DNA of 41,339 bases from Eubacterium sp. Its GTDB lineage: Bacteria; Bacillota; Clostridia; Lachnospirales; Lachnospiraceae. The notes under the pieces are model-generated. The model searched no databases and was not told where the DNA came from. It saw only the letters and a list, made by a program, of their open reading frames with translations. The position numbers and the translations under genes are program-made. Where the stretch lies: assembly GCA_017433295.1 (NCBI GenBank), contig JAFRHL010000019.1, positions 1 to 41,339 of the forward strand. The letters run 5' to 3'. Below are positions 1 to 8,650 of this stretch, in pieces (the first letter of the stretch is position 1; each line of letters opens with the position of its first letter).

Positions 1-258
1 ACTGATCAGGTAACCCTTATCAGCGGCGATGGCGATACACTCTTTGATGACATCCATAGCCTTGGGCAGACCCATGCTGACGATCACGATCTTGGTATCG
101 GGATCCTTGTCCTTGATTCTGGCAGCTGCCTCAAGGGCATAACCGTCAAAAGGATTCAGGATAGCCGGAACGCCTTCACGGATCAGTGTGTTTTTTACAG
201 GGTCGATCTTGATTTCTGTTGTGTCGGGAACCTGTTTTACACAAACAAGAATATTCAT
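1..258 (-). CDS. etfB: Electron transfer flavoprotein subunit beta, 5' part only
   Basis: The first 86 codons are present; the gene runs off the left edge. The start MNILVCVKQVPDTTEIKID, followed by the NPFDGYALEAA segment and the SMG region, matches the N-terminus of EtfB. This is the small subunit of the FAD- and nucleotide-binding flavoprotein that carries electrons between acyl-CoA dehydrogenases and other redox partners in the cytoplasm. In clostridia it usually sits with an acyl-CoA dehydrogenase and etfA in butyrate or related pathways, but those genes would lie outside the window. An AAAGGAGG site 8 bases before the ATG fixes the start. The shikimate kinase fusion lies upstream on the same strand with a 76-base gap. 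Confidence 0.93.
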   Translation of the reverse strand, partial: MNILVCVKQVPDTTEIKIDPVKNTLIREGVPAILNPFDGYALEAAARIKDKDPDTKIVIVSMGLPKAMDVIKECIAIAADKGYLIS

Positions 259-334
259 ACAATAGTTCCTCCTTTATTATATTAAGATATTGGGTTTAAA
301 GATACCTGAGATTGCTCCGTCCGGCACAGTCCTG

Positions 335-1120
335 TTAAGCCTTTTCTTCATCCAGCAGTCTCTGGATGACCTCTTCACAGATCTCCATCTCAGACTTGCC
401 GTCTGTCACGATAACAATATCCGCGGCTGCCTCATATTTCTCCCGGCGTTTTTCCATAAGATTTTGTACAAAATCCACGTTTTTATTATTCTCCAGAAGA
501 GGCCGGCTGTGGTCATCTTTGAGTCTGTCGAGAATGGTTTCCGGTTTTGCGGTCAGCAGAACGACTTTCCCGTTTTTACGCATCTCCACCACGTTTCTTT
601 CCCGAAGGGGAACACCTCCGCCGCAGGAGATCACCACATTGGTCCGGGACTGCATTTCGATAAGCAGGTTGGTCTCCGCGTTCCGAAAATACTCTTCCCC
701 GTAGATCTCAAAGATGTCTGATACGGTCATGCCTTCTCTCTCCGCTATGATCTGGTCCATCTCGATCACCTGCATGGCAAAAGCATCTGACAGCTGGGCG
801 GAAATGGTGGTTTTTCCTGCCCCCATAAAACCGATGAGGACAATATTGTAATCAAAGAGCTTCCTGGCCTGGATCTTCTTGCTGTTCTTTACTACTGCCT
901 TAAAAACGGCCTTGATCTCTTCTGCGTGTTTCTTATCCTTCAGGGATTCCTCCAGCCATTTTTCCTGTTTCTCTTCCTGCTTCGGCTGAAGAATATTGAG
1001 ATGATGCTGTTCCTTGTAGTTCATGATCTGCTCTACAATACGGTTTCTCATAAGCAGGGTATTAAGCAGGATCTCATCTGTCTGGGCCAGGTCGGCACGC
1101 AATAATTCAAGGTCTTCCAT
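335..1120 (-). CDS. aroK: Chorismate mutase-like / shikimate kinase fusion protein
   Basis: This is a bifunctional-looking aromatic amino acid enzyme of 261 residues. Residues 1-85 resemble an AroQ-type chorismate mutase helical domain (start MEDLELLRADLAQTDEILLN). Residues 90-261 are shikimate kinase: Walker A GFMGAGKTT at 97-105, the shikimate-binding Asp in EMDQIIAEREG, the GGGVPL loop, and the lid motif HSRPLLE. The kinase phosphorylates shikimate with ATP; the mutase would convert chorismate to prephenate. The kinase part is complete and well conserved. Mutase activity is less sure because I could not check every catalytic residue. A good site (AAGGAG, 8 bases) precedes the ATG, and a likely promoter lies at 1200-1205. 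Confidence 0.92.
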   Translation of the reverse strand: MEDLELLRADLAQTDEILLNTLLMRNRIVEQIMNYKEQHHLNILQPKQEEKQEKWLEESLKDKKHAEEIKAVFKAVVKNSKKIQARKLFDYNIVLIGFMGAGKTTISAQLSDAFAMQVIEMDQIIAEREGMTVSDIFEIYGEEYFRNAETNLLIEMQSRTNVVISCGGGVPLRERNVVEMRKNGKVVLLTAKPETILDRLKDDHSRPLLENNKNVDFVQNLMEKRREKYEAAADIVIVTDGKSEMEICEEVIQRLLDEEKA

Positions 1121-1199
1121 AGTTCGTCTCCTTTCAGTGGCCGGAAGGATTCCGGCTTCTATGCATCTGCTTGTTTTACACTTTAACGCTTTAAAACAT

Positions 1200-1205
1200 A
1201 GTATA
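1200..1205 (-). promoter_or_regulatory. Extended -10 element upstream of aroK fusion
   Basis: On the minus strand the bases read TGC-TATACT, an extended -10 box about 80 bases before the shikimate kinase ATG. A matching -35 is weak (TGTACA at a 19-base spacing), so the call rests on the extended -10. Confidence 0.4.
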
Positions 1206-1320
1206 GCACATACCGGTTCTTCTTGTACAGAGACGAATCAAATATTTTTCGGAACGCAATCTATCATTTTTTTCGATGATTTAAATCAGTCGAAATCGCT
1301 TTCTGTAGGGCCCGGATCCT

Positions 1321-2493
1321 TTAGAGATTAACTCTCCGTCCCTCCTCATCGGACACATAGGCGGCATACATGATCTTTGTGGTCTCCAGGGCGATATCGA
1401 TACCGGATTCAGGCTTCCTGCCATAAGCCACATCCTCGGCAAAAGCCTGCAGCTCCCCGATATAGCCCCTCAGGGTCTCTTCTGCCACAAACACACTGTT
1501 CCAGCCGGTCTTGCAGCGTAAATTTTCAGAGATATATACGTCTTCCAGTCCATCCTCGTCCATAAAGAAGCTCTTCATATTATCCGGAGGAGTCATGTTG
1601 CAGTTTAATACGCCATCATTGGTGATAATATTGATATGGTTCTGGATTCCTCCCATATAATGCTCGGTGCTTAAGATGACCGCTTTACTTCCGTCGGAGA
1701 AGGTGATGGTGATATGGCCGAAATCCTCCACATCATTAAATTTACTCAAAATGTGCTTTTTGGCCTCTTCGGGGAATCCCTTTACGATCCTTCCTGTATC
1801 TGCCATAACACTTACAGGCCTGATCTCATAACCCCGGACCTCAGATTCCACCTGCTTTAAGTAAAGAACACCGGCGATGGGATGGGAACCCAGCCGCATG
1901 ATGCTTCCTCCGCCAACCAGGTTCCAGTCCTTGGAAAGGGGTGAAGTGGAACCATGCACACTGCATTCCGCATTCATATAGATCACATAGCTCTTTTTCT
2001 TCCTGAGTATCTCTGCGGCCTTGACAATGGCAGGGGAATAAATGTAATTTTCAGCGTACATAAACAGGGTATTGCTTTTTGCAACCTTTTCCCTGCACTC
2101 TTCCAGGTCCTTCAGGATGCTCTCATACATCTTCCTTTTGGGCACTTTATCTCCCACAGGCTTTTCGTCCTCCTCTGTGCCGAAGTATCCGGTGAGGGGC
2201 TTGTCACAGATCACATGCTTGCCTGCCTCCAGGGCTTTATAGGCAAAGGGCAGATGAAGAAGCGGCGGCAGGGCGATGTCAATGATATCAACCTCCGGGT
2301 CGGCAAGGACCTTGTCATAATCTGCGGACGCATACTCATAATTCCATTTCTCTTTTAAGGCATTGGCCCGGGACAGATCATTGTCCACGGCAGCTTTCAG
2401 CCTGATATCTACACCATTCACTTTTATCCATGCATTGGAATGAAAATTCCCCGCAAAACCACAGCCGATGATGGCAACACCTAATACAGCCAT
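1321..2493 (-). CDS. Gfo/Idh/MocA family NAD(P)-dependent oxidoreductase
   Basis: This is a 390-residue cytoplasmic oxidoreductase. The N-terminal Rossmann fold starts VLGVAIIGCGFAGNFHSNAW (dinucleotide motif GxGxxG-like, 10-15), followed by DPEVDIIDIALPPLLHL. The family's EKP motif appears as CDKP at 96-99. The C-terminal half is the usual alpha/beta domain with the GSHPIAG segment. Members oxidise or reduce sugars, inositols and related polyols with NAD(P). Here the substrate cannot be named, and no sugar transporter or kinase lies beside it. A charged stretch of about 30 residues after CDKPLTG (EEDEKPVGDKVPKRK) looks like an insertion. An AGGAGGG site precedes the ATG. The gene is divergent from the nitroreductase. 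Confidence 0.9.
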   Translation of the reverse strand: MAVLGVAIIGCGFAGNFHSNAWIKVNGVDIRLKAAVDNDLSRANALKEKWNYEYASADYDKVLADPEVDIIDIALPPLLHLPFAYKALEAGKHVICDKPLTGYFGTEEDEKPVGDKVPKRKMYESILKDLEECREKVAKSNTLFMYAENYIYSPAIVKAAEILRKKKSYVIYMNAECSVHGSTSPLSKDWNLVGGGSIMRLGSHPIAGVLYLKQVESEVRGYEIRPVSVMADTGRIVKGFPEEAKKHILSKFNDVEDFGHITITFSDGSKAVILSTEHYMGGIQNHINIITNDGVLNCNMTPPDNMKSFFMDEDGLEDVYISENLRCKTGWNSVFVAEETLRGYIGELQAFAEDVAYGRKPESGIDIALETTKIMYAAYVSDEEGRRVNL

Positions 2494-2800
2494 TTTTATC
2501 CCTCCTGTTCATATCTGATTCGTTATTTCGCTGCTGTCGTAAAGACTTTTACTATTTATAAGAATAAAAGCTGATAAGCTCATTGTAAAGAAACAAAGTA
2601 TCGCTTTTCATTATATTTTCAGGGAAAATTTATCAGTTTTATCATTAAACTGTTAAAGGGACTTTATGCTATAGTATGGGTAGAAAAAACAGCTCAAAAG
2701 CCGGGCACATATGCCCCCCTTCCGGCTGCCGCGTGACGAAAAAGACCGGATCAATACAGACACCTGCTGTGATTTATGTTGATAAGAAAGGAGTAATATC
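2494..2800. other. Divergent intergenic region with extended -10 and nested hairpin
   Basis: This 307-base gap separates the oxidoreductase and the nitroreductase. On the plus strand an extended -10 box (TGC-TATAGT, boxed bases 2670-2675) could start the nitroreductase message. Just downstream, at about 2698-2727, AGCCGG pairs with CCGGCT around an inner GGGCA-CATA-TGCCC hairpin, so the leader may be structured. I do not recognise a riboswitch class. No gene is apparent in the gap. Confidence 0.4.
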
Positions 2801-3388
2801 ATGAATTTAAAAGAAGCGATTATGGGAAGAAGATCTGTAAGGAAATATAAGAATATTCCTGTCAGCGAGGAGGACATCCGGGACATCATTGAAGCAGGGC
2901 TCATGGCACCCTCCGCCTCCAATCTTCAGCCCTGGTATTTTGTTGCCGTATCCAGGAGAGACAAACTGGACGAGATCAGAGACACCATGCAGAAGGTGTC
3001 CCAGATCGTCATGCCCTCCCTGGAGGACCGGTTTAAGAACTATCCCAGGATCGTGGCCGAGACCAGACATTTTATCAGTATGCTGGGAGACGCCCCTTTA
3101 TGTGTCCTGGTATTCCTGTATAAAGACGATGAGACGTATCAGAGAAAGGAAACCGAGTTAATGCAGAGTACCGCTGCGGCCATCGAAAACATGCTCCTGA
3201 CCGCATACGATAAAGGCATCGGTTCCTGCTGGATGACCTCCCCTCTGGAATCCGGCCTGGATGCGGCATTGAAGGAAAAATTTGCTCCTGATAAGGGGAA
3301 AATGGTTGCCCTCCTCACCTTCGGTTATCCCGACCAGGAGCCTAAGATGCCCAGAAGGCGTGAGGGCAGATATGAGCTTATAATCTGA
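2801..3388 (+). CDS. Nitroreductase family protein
   Basis: This is a 195-residue FMN-dependent oxidoreductase of the nitroreductase superfamily. The start MNLKEAIMGRRSVRKYKN carries the RRSxRxY phosphate-binding motif for FMN. It is followed by APSASNLQPWYFV, the flavin/substrate loop typical of the family, and later GIGSCWM and LLTFGYP near the C-terminus. Such proteins reduce nitro compounds, quinones or flavins with NAD(P)H as cytoplasmic homodimers; the physiological substrate is unknown. A clear AAAGGAG site sits 7 bases before the ATG. The 3' end overlaps the convergent germinant receptor gene by 11 bases. Confidence 0.92.
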   Translation: MNLKEAIMGRRSVRKYKNIPVSEEDIRDIIEAGLMAPSASNLQPWYFVAVSRRDKLDEIRDTMQKVSQIVMPSLEDRFKNYPRIVAETRHFISMLGDAPLCVLVFLYKDDETYQRKETELMQSTAAAIENMLLTAYDKGIGSCWMTSPLESGLDAALKEKFAPDKGKMVALLTFGYPDQEPKMPRRREGRYELII

Positions 3389-6300
3389 TTTGTCCTTTTA
3401 AGACCGATAAAGAGGACCCCAAAGGGACGGCCTGATATACATGGATCTGCTTCCTGCCGTCATAGTAAGTCCTCAGGATATCCACAGGAGTCCGGCAGAT
3501 CTTACCGGACCATTCCTGCTGGTCGATAAGCTGCCTGACCTGCTGCCCCTCGCAGCCATCCGGAATTCCTTTCATTCCGGTCAGCTCCTTTATACTGCAT
3601 CTGGAGAAACAGACGGTGACATTGGGCGATTTTTGCCAGGCAGCATCCCATTCTTCAAGAAAGCGGATAAGGTCATCCGGTCTGGAAGCCAGACCGGGAC
3701 CGATAAAGATCGTAAAGATATGATTCCACTCGGGACGGCCGCTTTCTGTTCTGACAAGCTGTTTATCCATCTCTTCAATGCTTTGTGCCCGGATCTTCCT
3801 GATCCCGCAGGGAACCAGAGCCTCCTTCTCTTCCATCTTTGACAGCCGGGCCGCTGCAGGATAAAACAGATAGCTGTCTCCCTCCTTATCCACATACAAT
3901 GATAAGATATAGTTTTTCTTTTCCGCGTCAGATTGTTTTCCGCATCCGGTCAGGGTAAGGGGGACCAGCACAAGGAGAAAAAGCAGCAGGCCTGCCGCCG
4001 GCCTTTTCTTTCGGATCCGCCATTTCTCCCTGAAAGCATTCAGAGGCTTATCTCCATCGTGGAAGATGCTTATAAAAAATGGCAGCAACAGGATCAGGGG
4101 AAGGTCGATCCGGCTTTTGTATAAGACGAAGGTCCTGGCCAGAGGAAGAGAATCCGCAGACAGGCAGGCAGTTACGTAAATCAGAAATACAATTCCGGCG
4201 ACGGCCCGGCCCGTCTTTCTTTTTACCATTCCTTCTGCCATCTTCCTGCCGTAATACAGATATCCGGACAATACTCCGATCATGCAGAGGATCCAGTAAA
4301 CTGCCAGCAGGATGTCCAGCCTTTCCAGAAAGCCTCCCGGCAGATGGACCATCTGCATGATTTTTATGACAGACCAGGGGGTGGAGGCGGTCAGTTTTTT
4401 TCCCAGAGTTTTTACTGTCACAAACCAAAGGAGCAGATTACAGATATAACCTCCTGCCACGCCCCGGATGACACAGGAGCGGACAGAGGACCAGGCCATC
4501 CCGGGATCCGGCTCTCCCGGTTCGGGCCGGACAGGCTTACCGTTCCTCTCCGGTTCCGCTTTCTTACCCCTTCCCTTATTATCCTCACTCCCGGAACCCA
4601 GAAAGGGCACCAGGTAGTAAATACATTCCAGGGGCGTGCTGCATAAGAGCAGGTAATAACCGGCCCTAAATCCCGCCAAAGCTGCAGCCCGTAATTCCCT
4701 ATGGCTTCCGGCCGATATCCCCCACAGCCTTTCCGGACTGAATATTTCCTTTAGCTGGGAAAGTCCCTGCATTTTTGTAAATAATCCTGTCATGGTGGTA
4801 ATAATCAGCAGGGCAAATAAAAAAGCCACCCAGGGAAATATCAGTTCCAGAAATCGTCCGTGTTTCTGCAGATCAGTCCCGGCACAATAGACCAGCAGGA
4901 GGGCAAAGGGCAACAGCAGCCACCACAGCTTCTGGTCCGGCATATAGATATTGCGGATGGATAAACCGAAGAAGCCGGACAGGAAGGTAATATTAAGAAA
5001 AAACCGGACCAGATAGACGAGAACAGCCCAGCCGGGCAGGCTGCCGCAGGCACCCTCCCTGCATTCCATCCGCTTTCTTCCCATCCTGAGGAGAAACCAG
5101 GTAAAGAAAAACAGGAAAATCCCATAAAAAAGAAATGCCATCAGTCCTTCCCCCCGGTCTGCCAGGGCAGCCACTGCAGGATAGGAGAGGCCGGCTGCAC
5201 CGAAGCCTTCCACATAGATCAGCCTTGTCAGCTGTCTTCTTGATATCCGGTTCCCGGCCCGGATTCCCGGCCGGGGCAGATGGTATGTCTCCATCCGTCT
5301 TTTCTTTTCATCATTTCTTTGGCGTCCTCTCTCCGTTTCATGGTTTTCGTCGGTTTTTCTCCTGAGTTTTCTGCCCGGCCTGGTAAAATAAGGCCTTGTG
5401 ATCATCCGGGAGAGGGGATAGCGGACATAGTGATCCTTTCTGCTATTGTAATCCAGGTCTCCCCCGCAGACGGAAGGCAGCATATAGGGCACTCCGAAGG
5501 ACTCCAGCTGGGACAGGTGAAAAAGCAGGGCCGCAAAGGTCAGAAGGTATCCATAAATACCCCAGAGGGCTGCGGCAATGATAAAAACAAATTTCAAGAT
5601 CCTGAAAACCGCTCCGAAGGACTCATTGGGAACAATAAAGGAAGCCATGGCGGTAAAGGCCACCACAATCACCACAATGGTGCTGACCAGACCGGCGTCC
5701 ACCGCAGCCTGTCCCACGATAAGTCCGCCCACTATCCCGATGGTACTGCCCAGCTGGCCCGGAATATGGATCCCGGCCTCCTTTAACAGTTCAAACTGAA
5801 ATTCCATCAAAAGGACCTCTGCCACCACGGGGATGGCAATGCCGGTCCGGGCCAGGGCAATGGGCAGGAGGAATTTGGCAGGCAGCATCTCTGTGTGAAA
5901 GGAAGCCACTGCCACATACATGCCCGGAAGGCCTACGGCGAAAAGAGCCGCGGCAAACCGTAACAGCCTTGCCAGGGAGGCCACCGTCATGCGGCTGTAA
6001 TAATCGTCCCCTGCCTGGAAAAACATCTGGTAAGTCACCGGCAGGATCAGGACCCCGGGAGAGTTGTCCACCACCAGCACGATCCGGCCCTCTAAGAGGC
6101 CGCTGGCAGCCTTATCAGGCCGTTCCGTGTGCTGGAACTGGGGAAAGGGGGTCCACTCATTTTTCTCCATCAGCTGCTCCACCATGCTGCCATCCAAAAT
6201 CCCGTCCAGACTGATTTTTTCTACCCGCTTTCTGACCTCTTTGAGAAGCCCCGGCCGGACCAGGTCTTCCATATAGCAGATGGCCAGATCGGTTTTGGAC

Positions 6301-6872
6301 CGTTCCCCCACCATAGTATGCTCCATTTTCAGTCTCGGATCCCGGATCCTCCTGCGGATCAGGGCGGTATTGGTCCGGAAGTTTTCAGTGAAGCTGTCTT
6401 TGGGGCCCCGGATCACCATCTCCTGTTCAGTCTCCCCTACCCCTCTGGTGGGGAAGTCCTTCGTGGAAAGGAGAAGAGCCCTCCTGCAGCCCTCCACCAG
6501 GAGCAGGCTGTTGCCGGAAAGAATCCCTGTAAGAATATCCTCATAAGTCACCGCCTCCGTCCAGTCCACCATCTGGATCAGGTCTGTTTCCACAAAAGAC
6601 AAAAAGTTTTCAGAAGTAGTCTCCCCGGTCAAAAGCTCTCTGTCTTCTGCCTCCATCATGGGACGGATCACAAAATCCTGTACGGTCTGGGAATCGGTCA
6701 TTCCATCTACATAAAGGATAAATGCCTTCCTGTTTCCGCCACCGAAGCAAAATGGATTTTTCACCATGTCACCGCATTTATCCAGGGCTTTTTCAATAAA
6801 TGCTTTATCCTTATCGAAATTTCCCGTCAATTCCCCTGTTATTTTCTGATTTCTGTCATATACTATATCCAT
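3378..6872 (-). CDS. Tripartite germinant receptor: GerA-, GerB- and GerC-type domains in one chain
   Basis: This 1164-residue frame holds what are normally three separate spore germination proteins. Residues about 1-505 are a complete GerAA-type subunit: soluble N-terminal domain, SPGVLILPVT, then membrane helices with PFALARTGIAIPVVAE-type and VPNESFG segments. A highly charged linker (about 500-540) leads to a GerAB-type APC-superfamily transporter domain (about 540-935, start ISRRQLTRLIYVEGFGAAGLSYP). Residues about 960-1164 begin with a hydrophobic stretch and a lipobox LTGC (Cys977) and resemble the N-terminal part of GerAC. GerAC is usually about 370 residues, so roughly its C-terminal half is missing. 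The A, B and C subunits sense small-molecule germinants in the spore inner membrane. Frame, spacing and hydrophobicity continue without a stop. Confidence 0.88.
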   Translation of the reverse strand: MDIVYDRNQKITGELTGNFDKDKAFIEKALDKCGDMVKNPFCFGGGNRKAFILYVDGMTDSQTVQDFVIRPMMEAEDRELLTGETTSENFLSFVETDLIQMVDWTEAVTYEDILTGILSGNSLLLVEGCRRALLLSTKDFPTRGVGETEQEMVIRGPKDSFTENFRTNTALIRRRIRDPRLKMEHTMVGERSKTDLAICYMEDLVRPGLLKEVRKRVEKISLDGILDGSMVEQLMEKNEWTPFPQFQHTERPDKAASGLLEGRIVLVVDNSPGVLILPVTYQMFFQAGDDYYSRMTVASLARLLRFAAALFAVGLPGMYVAVASFHTEMLPAKFLLPIALARTGIAIPVVAEVLLMEFQFELLKEAGIHIPGQLGSTIGIVGGLIVGQAAVDAGLVSTIVVIVVAFTAMASFIVPNESFGAVFRILKFVFIIAAALWGIYGYLLTFAALLFHLSQLESFGVPYMLPSVCGGDLDYNSRKDHYVRYPLSRMITRPYFTRPGRKLRRKTDENHETERGRQRNDEKKRRMETYHLPRPGIRAGNRISRRQLTRLIYVEGFGAAGLSYPAVAALADRGEGLMAFLFYGIFLFFFTWFLLRMGRKRMECREGACGSLPGWAVLVYLVRFFLNITFLSGFFGLSIRNIYMPDQKLWWLLLPFALLLVYCAGTDLQKHGRFLELIFPWVAFLFALLIITTMTGLFTKMQGLSQLKEIFSPERLWGISAGSHRELRAAALAGFRAGYYLLLCSTPLECIYYLVPFLGSGSEDNKGRGKKAEPERNGKPVRPEPGEPDPGMAWSSVRSCVIRGVAGGYICNLLLWFVTVKTLGKKLTASTPWSVIKIMQMVHLPGGFLERLDILLAVYWILCMIGVLSGYLYYGRKMAEGMVKRKTGRAVAGIVFLIYVTACLSADSLPLARTFVLYKSRIDLPLILLLPFFISIFHDGDKPLNAFREKWRIRKKRPAAGLLLFLLVLVPLTLTGCGKQSDAEKKNYILSLYVDKEGDSYLFYPAAARLSKMEEKEALVPCGIRKIRAQSIEEMDKQLVRTESGRPEWNHIFTIFIGPGLASRPDDLIRFLEEWDAAWQKSPNVTVCFSRCSIKELTGMKGIPDGCEGQQVRQLIDQQEWSGKICRTPVDILRTYYDGRKQIHVYQAVPLGSSLSVLKGQIRL

Positions 6873-6961
6873 CTGATTGTCCCTCTACAAAAATACCTGA
6901 TAATTTACAGATCAATACCAGTATTTGATAAAAATTATTTTTTATACCTGCTTTTATCCGC

Positions 6962-6989
6962 TTGATTTTTCCCCTGATATCGGTATAAT
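6962..6989 (+). promoter_or_regulatory. Sigma-A-type promoter for ispE
   Basis: TTGATT (6962-6967) and a perfect TATAAT (6984-6989) are separated by 16 bases. They lie about 48 bases before the ispE start. Confidence 0.65.
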
Positions 6990-7036
6990 TCTATATATAC
7001 CGGAAATGTATACAAGATACAAAGGAGGAACAATCC

Positions 7037-7942
7037 ATGTCCGAACCTTTATCACTGAAGGCTTACGCCAAAGTAAACCTTGGTCTGGATGTTGTGCGCA
7101 GAAGAGACGACGGATACCACGAGGTGCGGATGATCATGCAGACGATACGCCTTTTTGACCGCATCACCTTGCAGAAGAATTCTTCCGGAAAAATTACTCT
7201 TTCCACCAATCTGCCCTATCTGCCGGTCAATGAGCATAACCTGGTCTATCGTGCCATAGATATTATGCGCCGGCATTATCATATTAAAGACGGAATCCAT
7301 GCTGACATCAACAAACGTATACCGGTGGCGGCAGGCATGGCAGGCGGAAGCACGGATGCCGCCGCTGCCTTTGTAGGGATGAACCAGATGTTTGAGCTGG
7401 GTATCAGCCAGGATACCCTGATGAAATACGCCGTATCCCTGGGAGCGGATATTCCCTTCTGTATTATGAGAGGTACTGCCTTGTCGGAAGGGATCGGAGA
7501 GCTGCTGACCCCTTTGGCCCCGATGCCTGAATGCTGGTTTCTGGTAGTAAAACCTGTCTTTTCCATGTCCACAAAATATGTATATGAAAACCTTGTACTG
7601 AACCAGGATACAATTCACCCGGATATTGACGGAATGGTCGAAGCTCTCGACCGGGGTGACCTTAAGGGCATCACCTCCCGGATGGGAAATGTTTTAGAGC
7701 AGGTGACCCGGATGCATTATCCGGATATTGAAAAGATCAAGGACTGTATGCATGAATTCGGGGCAGAAGAAGCCCTGATGAGCGGCAGCGGTTCCACCGT
7801 ATTCGGAATATTTATCAACAGGGGAAAAGCGGAAAAGGCAGCCGATGCCTGCAGGAGCAGATTTGCCATCAGACAGGTGGCCATTATCCGGCCATTTAAT
7901 AAGCCTGCATCCGTCTCAAGGAGAAAAATTCATGGAACATGA
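7037..7942 (+). CDS. ispE: 4-diphosphocytidyl-2-C-methyl-D-erythritol kinase
   Basis: This is a 301-residue GHMP kinase of the MEP (non-mevalonate) isoprenoid pathway. It phosphorylates the 2-hydroxyl of CDP-methylerythritol with ATP. The N-terminal KAYAKVNLGLDV motif contains the catalytic Lys. The GHMP glycine-rich loop PVAAGMAGGSTDAAAA (96-111) carries the catalytic Asp107. The C-terminal MSGSGSTVFGIF motif is also present, and the length is typical. An AAAGGAGG site and a TTGATT-16-TATAAT promoter lie upstream. The 3' end overlaps the GntR regulator gene by 11 bases, so the two are probably co-transcribed. Confidence 0.97.
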   Translation: MSEPLSLKAYAKVNLGLDVVRRRDDGYHEVRMIMQTIRLFDRITLQKNSSGKITLSTNLPYLPVNEHNLVYRAIDIMRRHYHIKDGIHADINKRIPVAAGMAGGSTDAAAAFVGMNQMFELGISQDTLMKYAVSLGADIPFCIMRGTALSEGIGELLTPLAPMPECWFLVVKPVFSMSTKYVYENLVLNQDTIHPDIDGMVEALDRGDLKGITSRMGNVLEQVTRMHYPDIEKIKDCMHEFGAEEALMSGSGSTVFGIFINRGKAEKAADACRSRFAIRQVAIIRPFNKPASVSRRKIHGT

Positions 7943-8624
7943 TCATTTAGCAGATGGAATGAATGAATACCTGCCTCTTAGAGATGTGGTTTTTAAGACT
8001 CTCCGGCGGGCAATCGTGACCGGGGAGTTTGCCCCCGGAGAGCGCCTGATGGAGATTACCCTGGCCAACCGCCTGGGGGTCAGCCGGACCCCCGTCAGGG
8101 AGGCGATCCGCAAGCTGGAGCTGGAGGGACTCGTCACCATGATCCCCAGAAAGGGCGCCCAGGTAGCAAGGATCACCGAAAGGAGCCTCCGGGAGGTCAT
8201 TGAAGTCAGAAGCGTCCTGGAGGAATTTGCTGCCTCCCTGGCCTGCCAGCGCATGGATGAAAATGACATGAGGGAGATGAAAGAGATTCATGAACAGTTT
8301 ATCAGGGCCGTTAAGGCCCATGATATCATGAAGATAGTGGACAGTGACGAAAAGTTCCACGACGCCATATTCAAAGCTGCCAAAAATGATCGTCTCCTTT
8401 CCATTATCGCCAATCTCAGAGAACAATTTTACCGTTACCGCCTTGAATATGTCCGGGACATAGAAGACTGTTCCCAGCTGACCGGCGAACACCAGCAGCT
8501 AATGTCAGCCATATTCCGCCATGACGAAGAGACCGCCCGCAGGATGATGAAGACCCATATCGGCAATCAGCAGGAGCGGGTATTAGAGCAACTATCTGAT
8601 CAACCGGTCGGGGAGGATATCTGA
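7932..8624 (+). CDS. GntR family (FadR/FCD subfamily) transcriptional regulator
   Basis: I start this gene at the ATG at 7932 (MEHDHLADGMNEYLPL), which has AAGGAG 8 bases upstream; a longer frame into ispE has no such site. The 230-residue product has an N-terminal winged helix (about 15-80, with ANRLGVSRTPVREAIRKLELEG). It is followed by an all-helical FCD ligand domain. Asp139, His143, His187 and His209 fit the D-H-H-H metal site of that domain. FCD regulators bind organic acids and repress nearby metabolic genes. No obvious target operon lies next to it, so the effector is unknown. It overlaps ispE by 11 bases. Confidence 0.93.
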   Translation: MEHDHLADGMNEYLPLRDVVFKTLRRAIVTGEFAPGERLMEITLANRLGVSRTPVREAIRKLELEGLVTMIPRKGAQVARITERSLREVIEVRSVLEEFAASLACQRMDENDMREMKEIHEQFIRAVKAHDIMKIVDSDEKFHDAIFKAAKNDRLLSIIANLREQFYRYRLEYVRDIEDCSQLTGEHQQLMSAIFRHDEETARRMMKTHIGNQQERVLEQLSDQPVGEDI

Positions 8625-8627
8625 ACG

Positions 8628-8650
8628 AAAAAGGGGAGTCCTCCTCCCCT
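8628..8650 (-). terminator. Intrinsic terminator of sipL
   Basis: On the minus strand AGGGGAG pairs with CTCCCCT (7 bp, 5-base loop), followed by TTTTT. The stem overlaps the sipL stop codon and fills the gap to the convergent gntR gene. There is no U-tract for the plus strand. Confidence 0.7.

Noticed and set aside
1271-1295. Palindrome TTTCGA-TGATTT-AAATCA-G-TCGAAA after the Gfo/Idh gene, considered as its terminator
   Set aside because: On the minus strand it is followed by A, not T, so it does not fit an intrinsic terminator. It may be an operator, but nothing else supports that.
5280-6965. Long plus-strand open frames (for example 5280-5786 and 6129-6965) opposite the germinant receptor gene
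   Set aside because: No family resemblance and no ribosome sites; the minus-strand frame matches GerA/GerB domains throughout.
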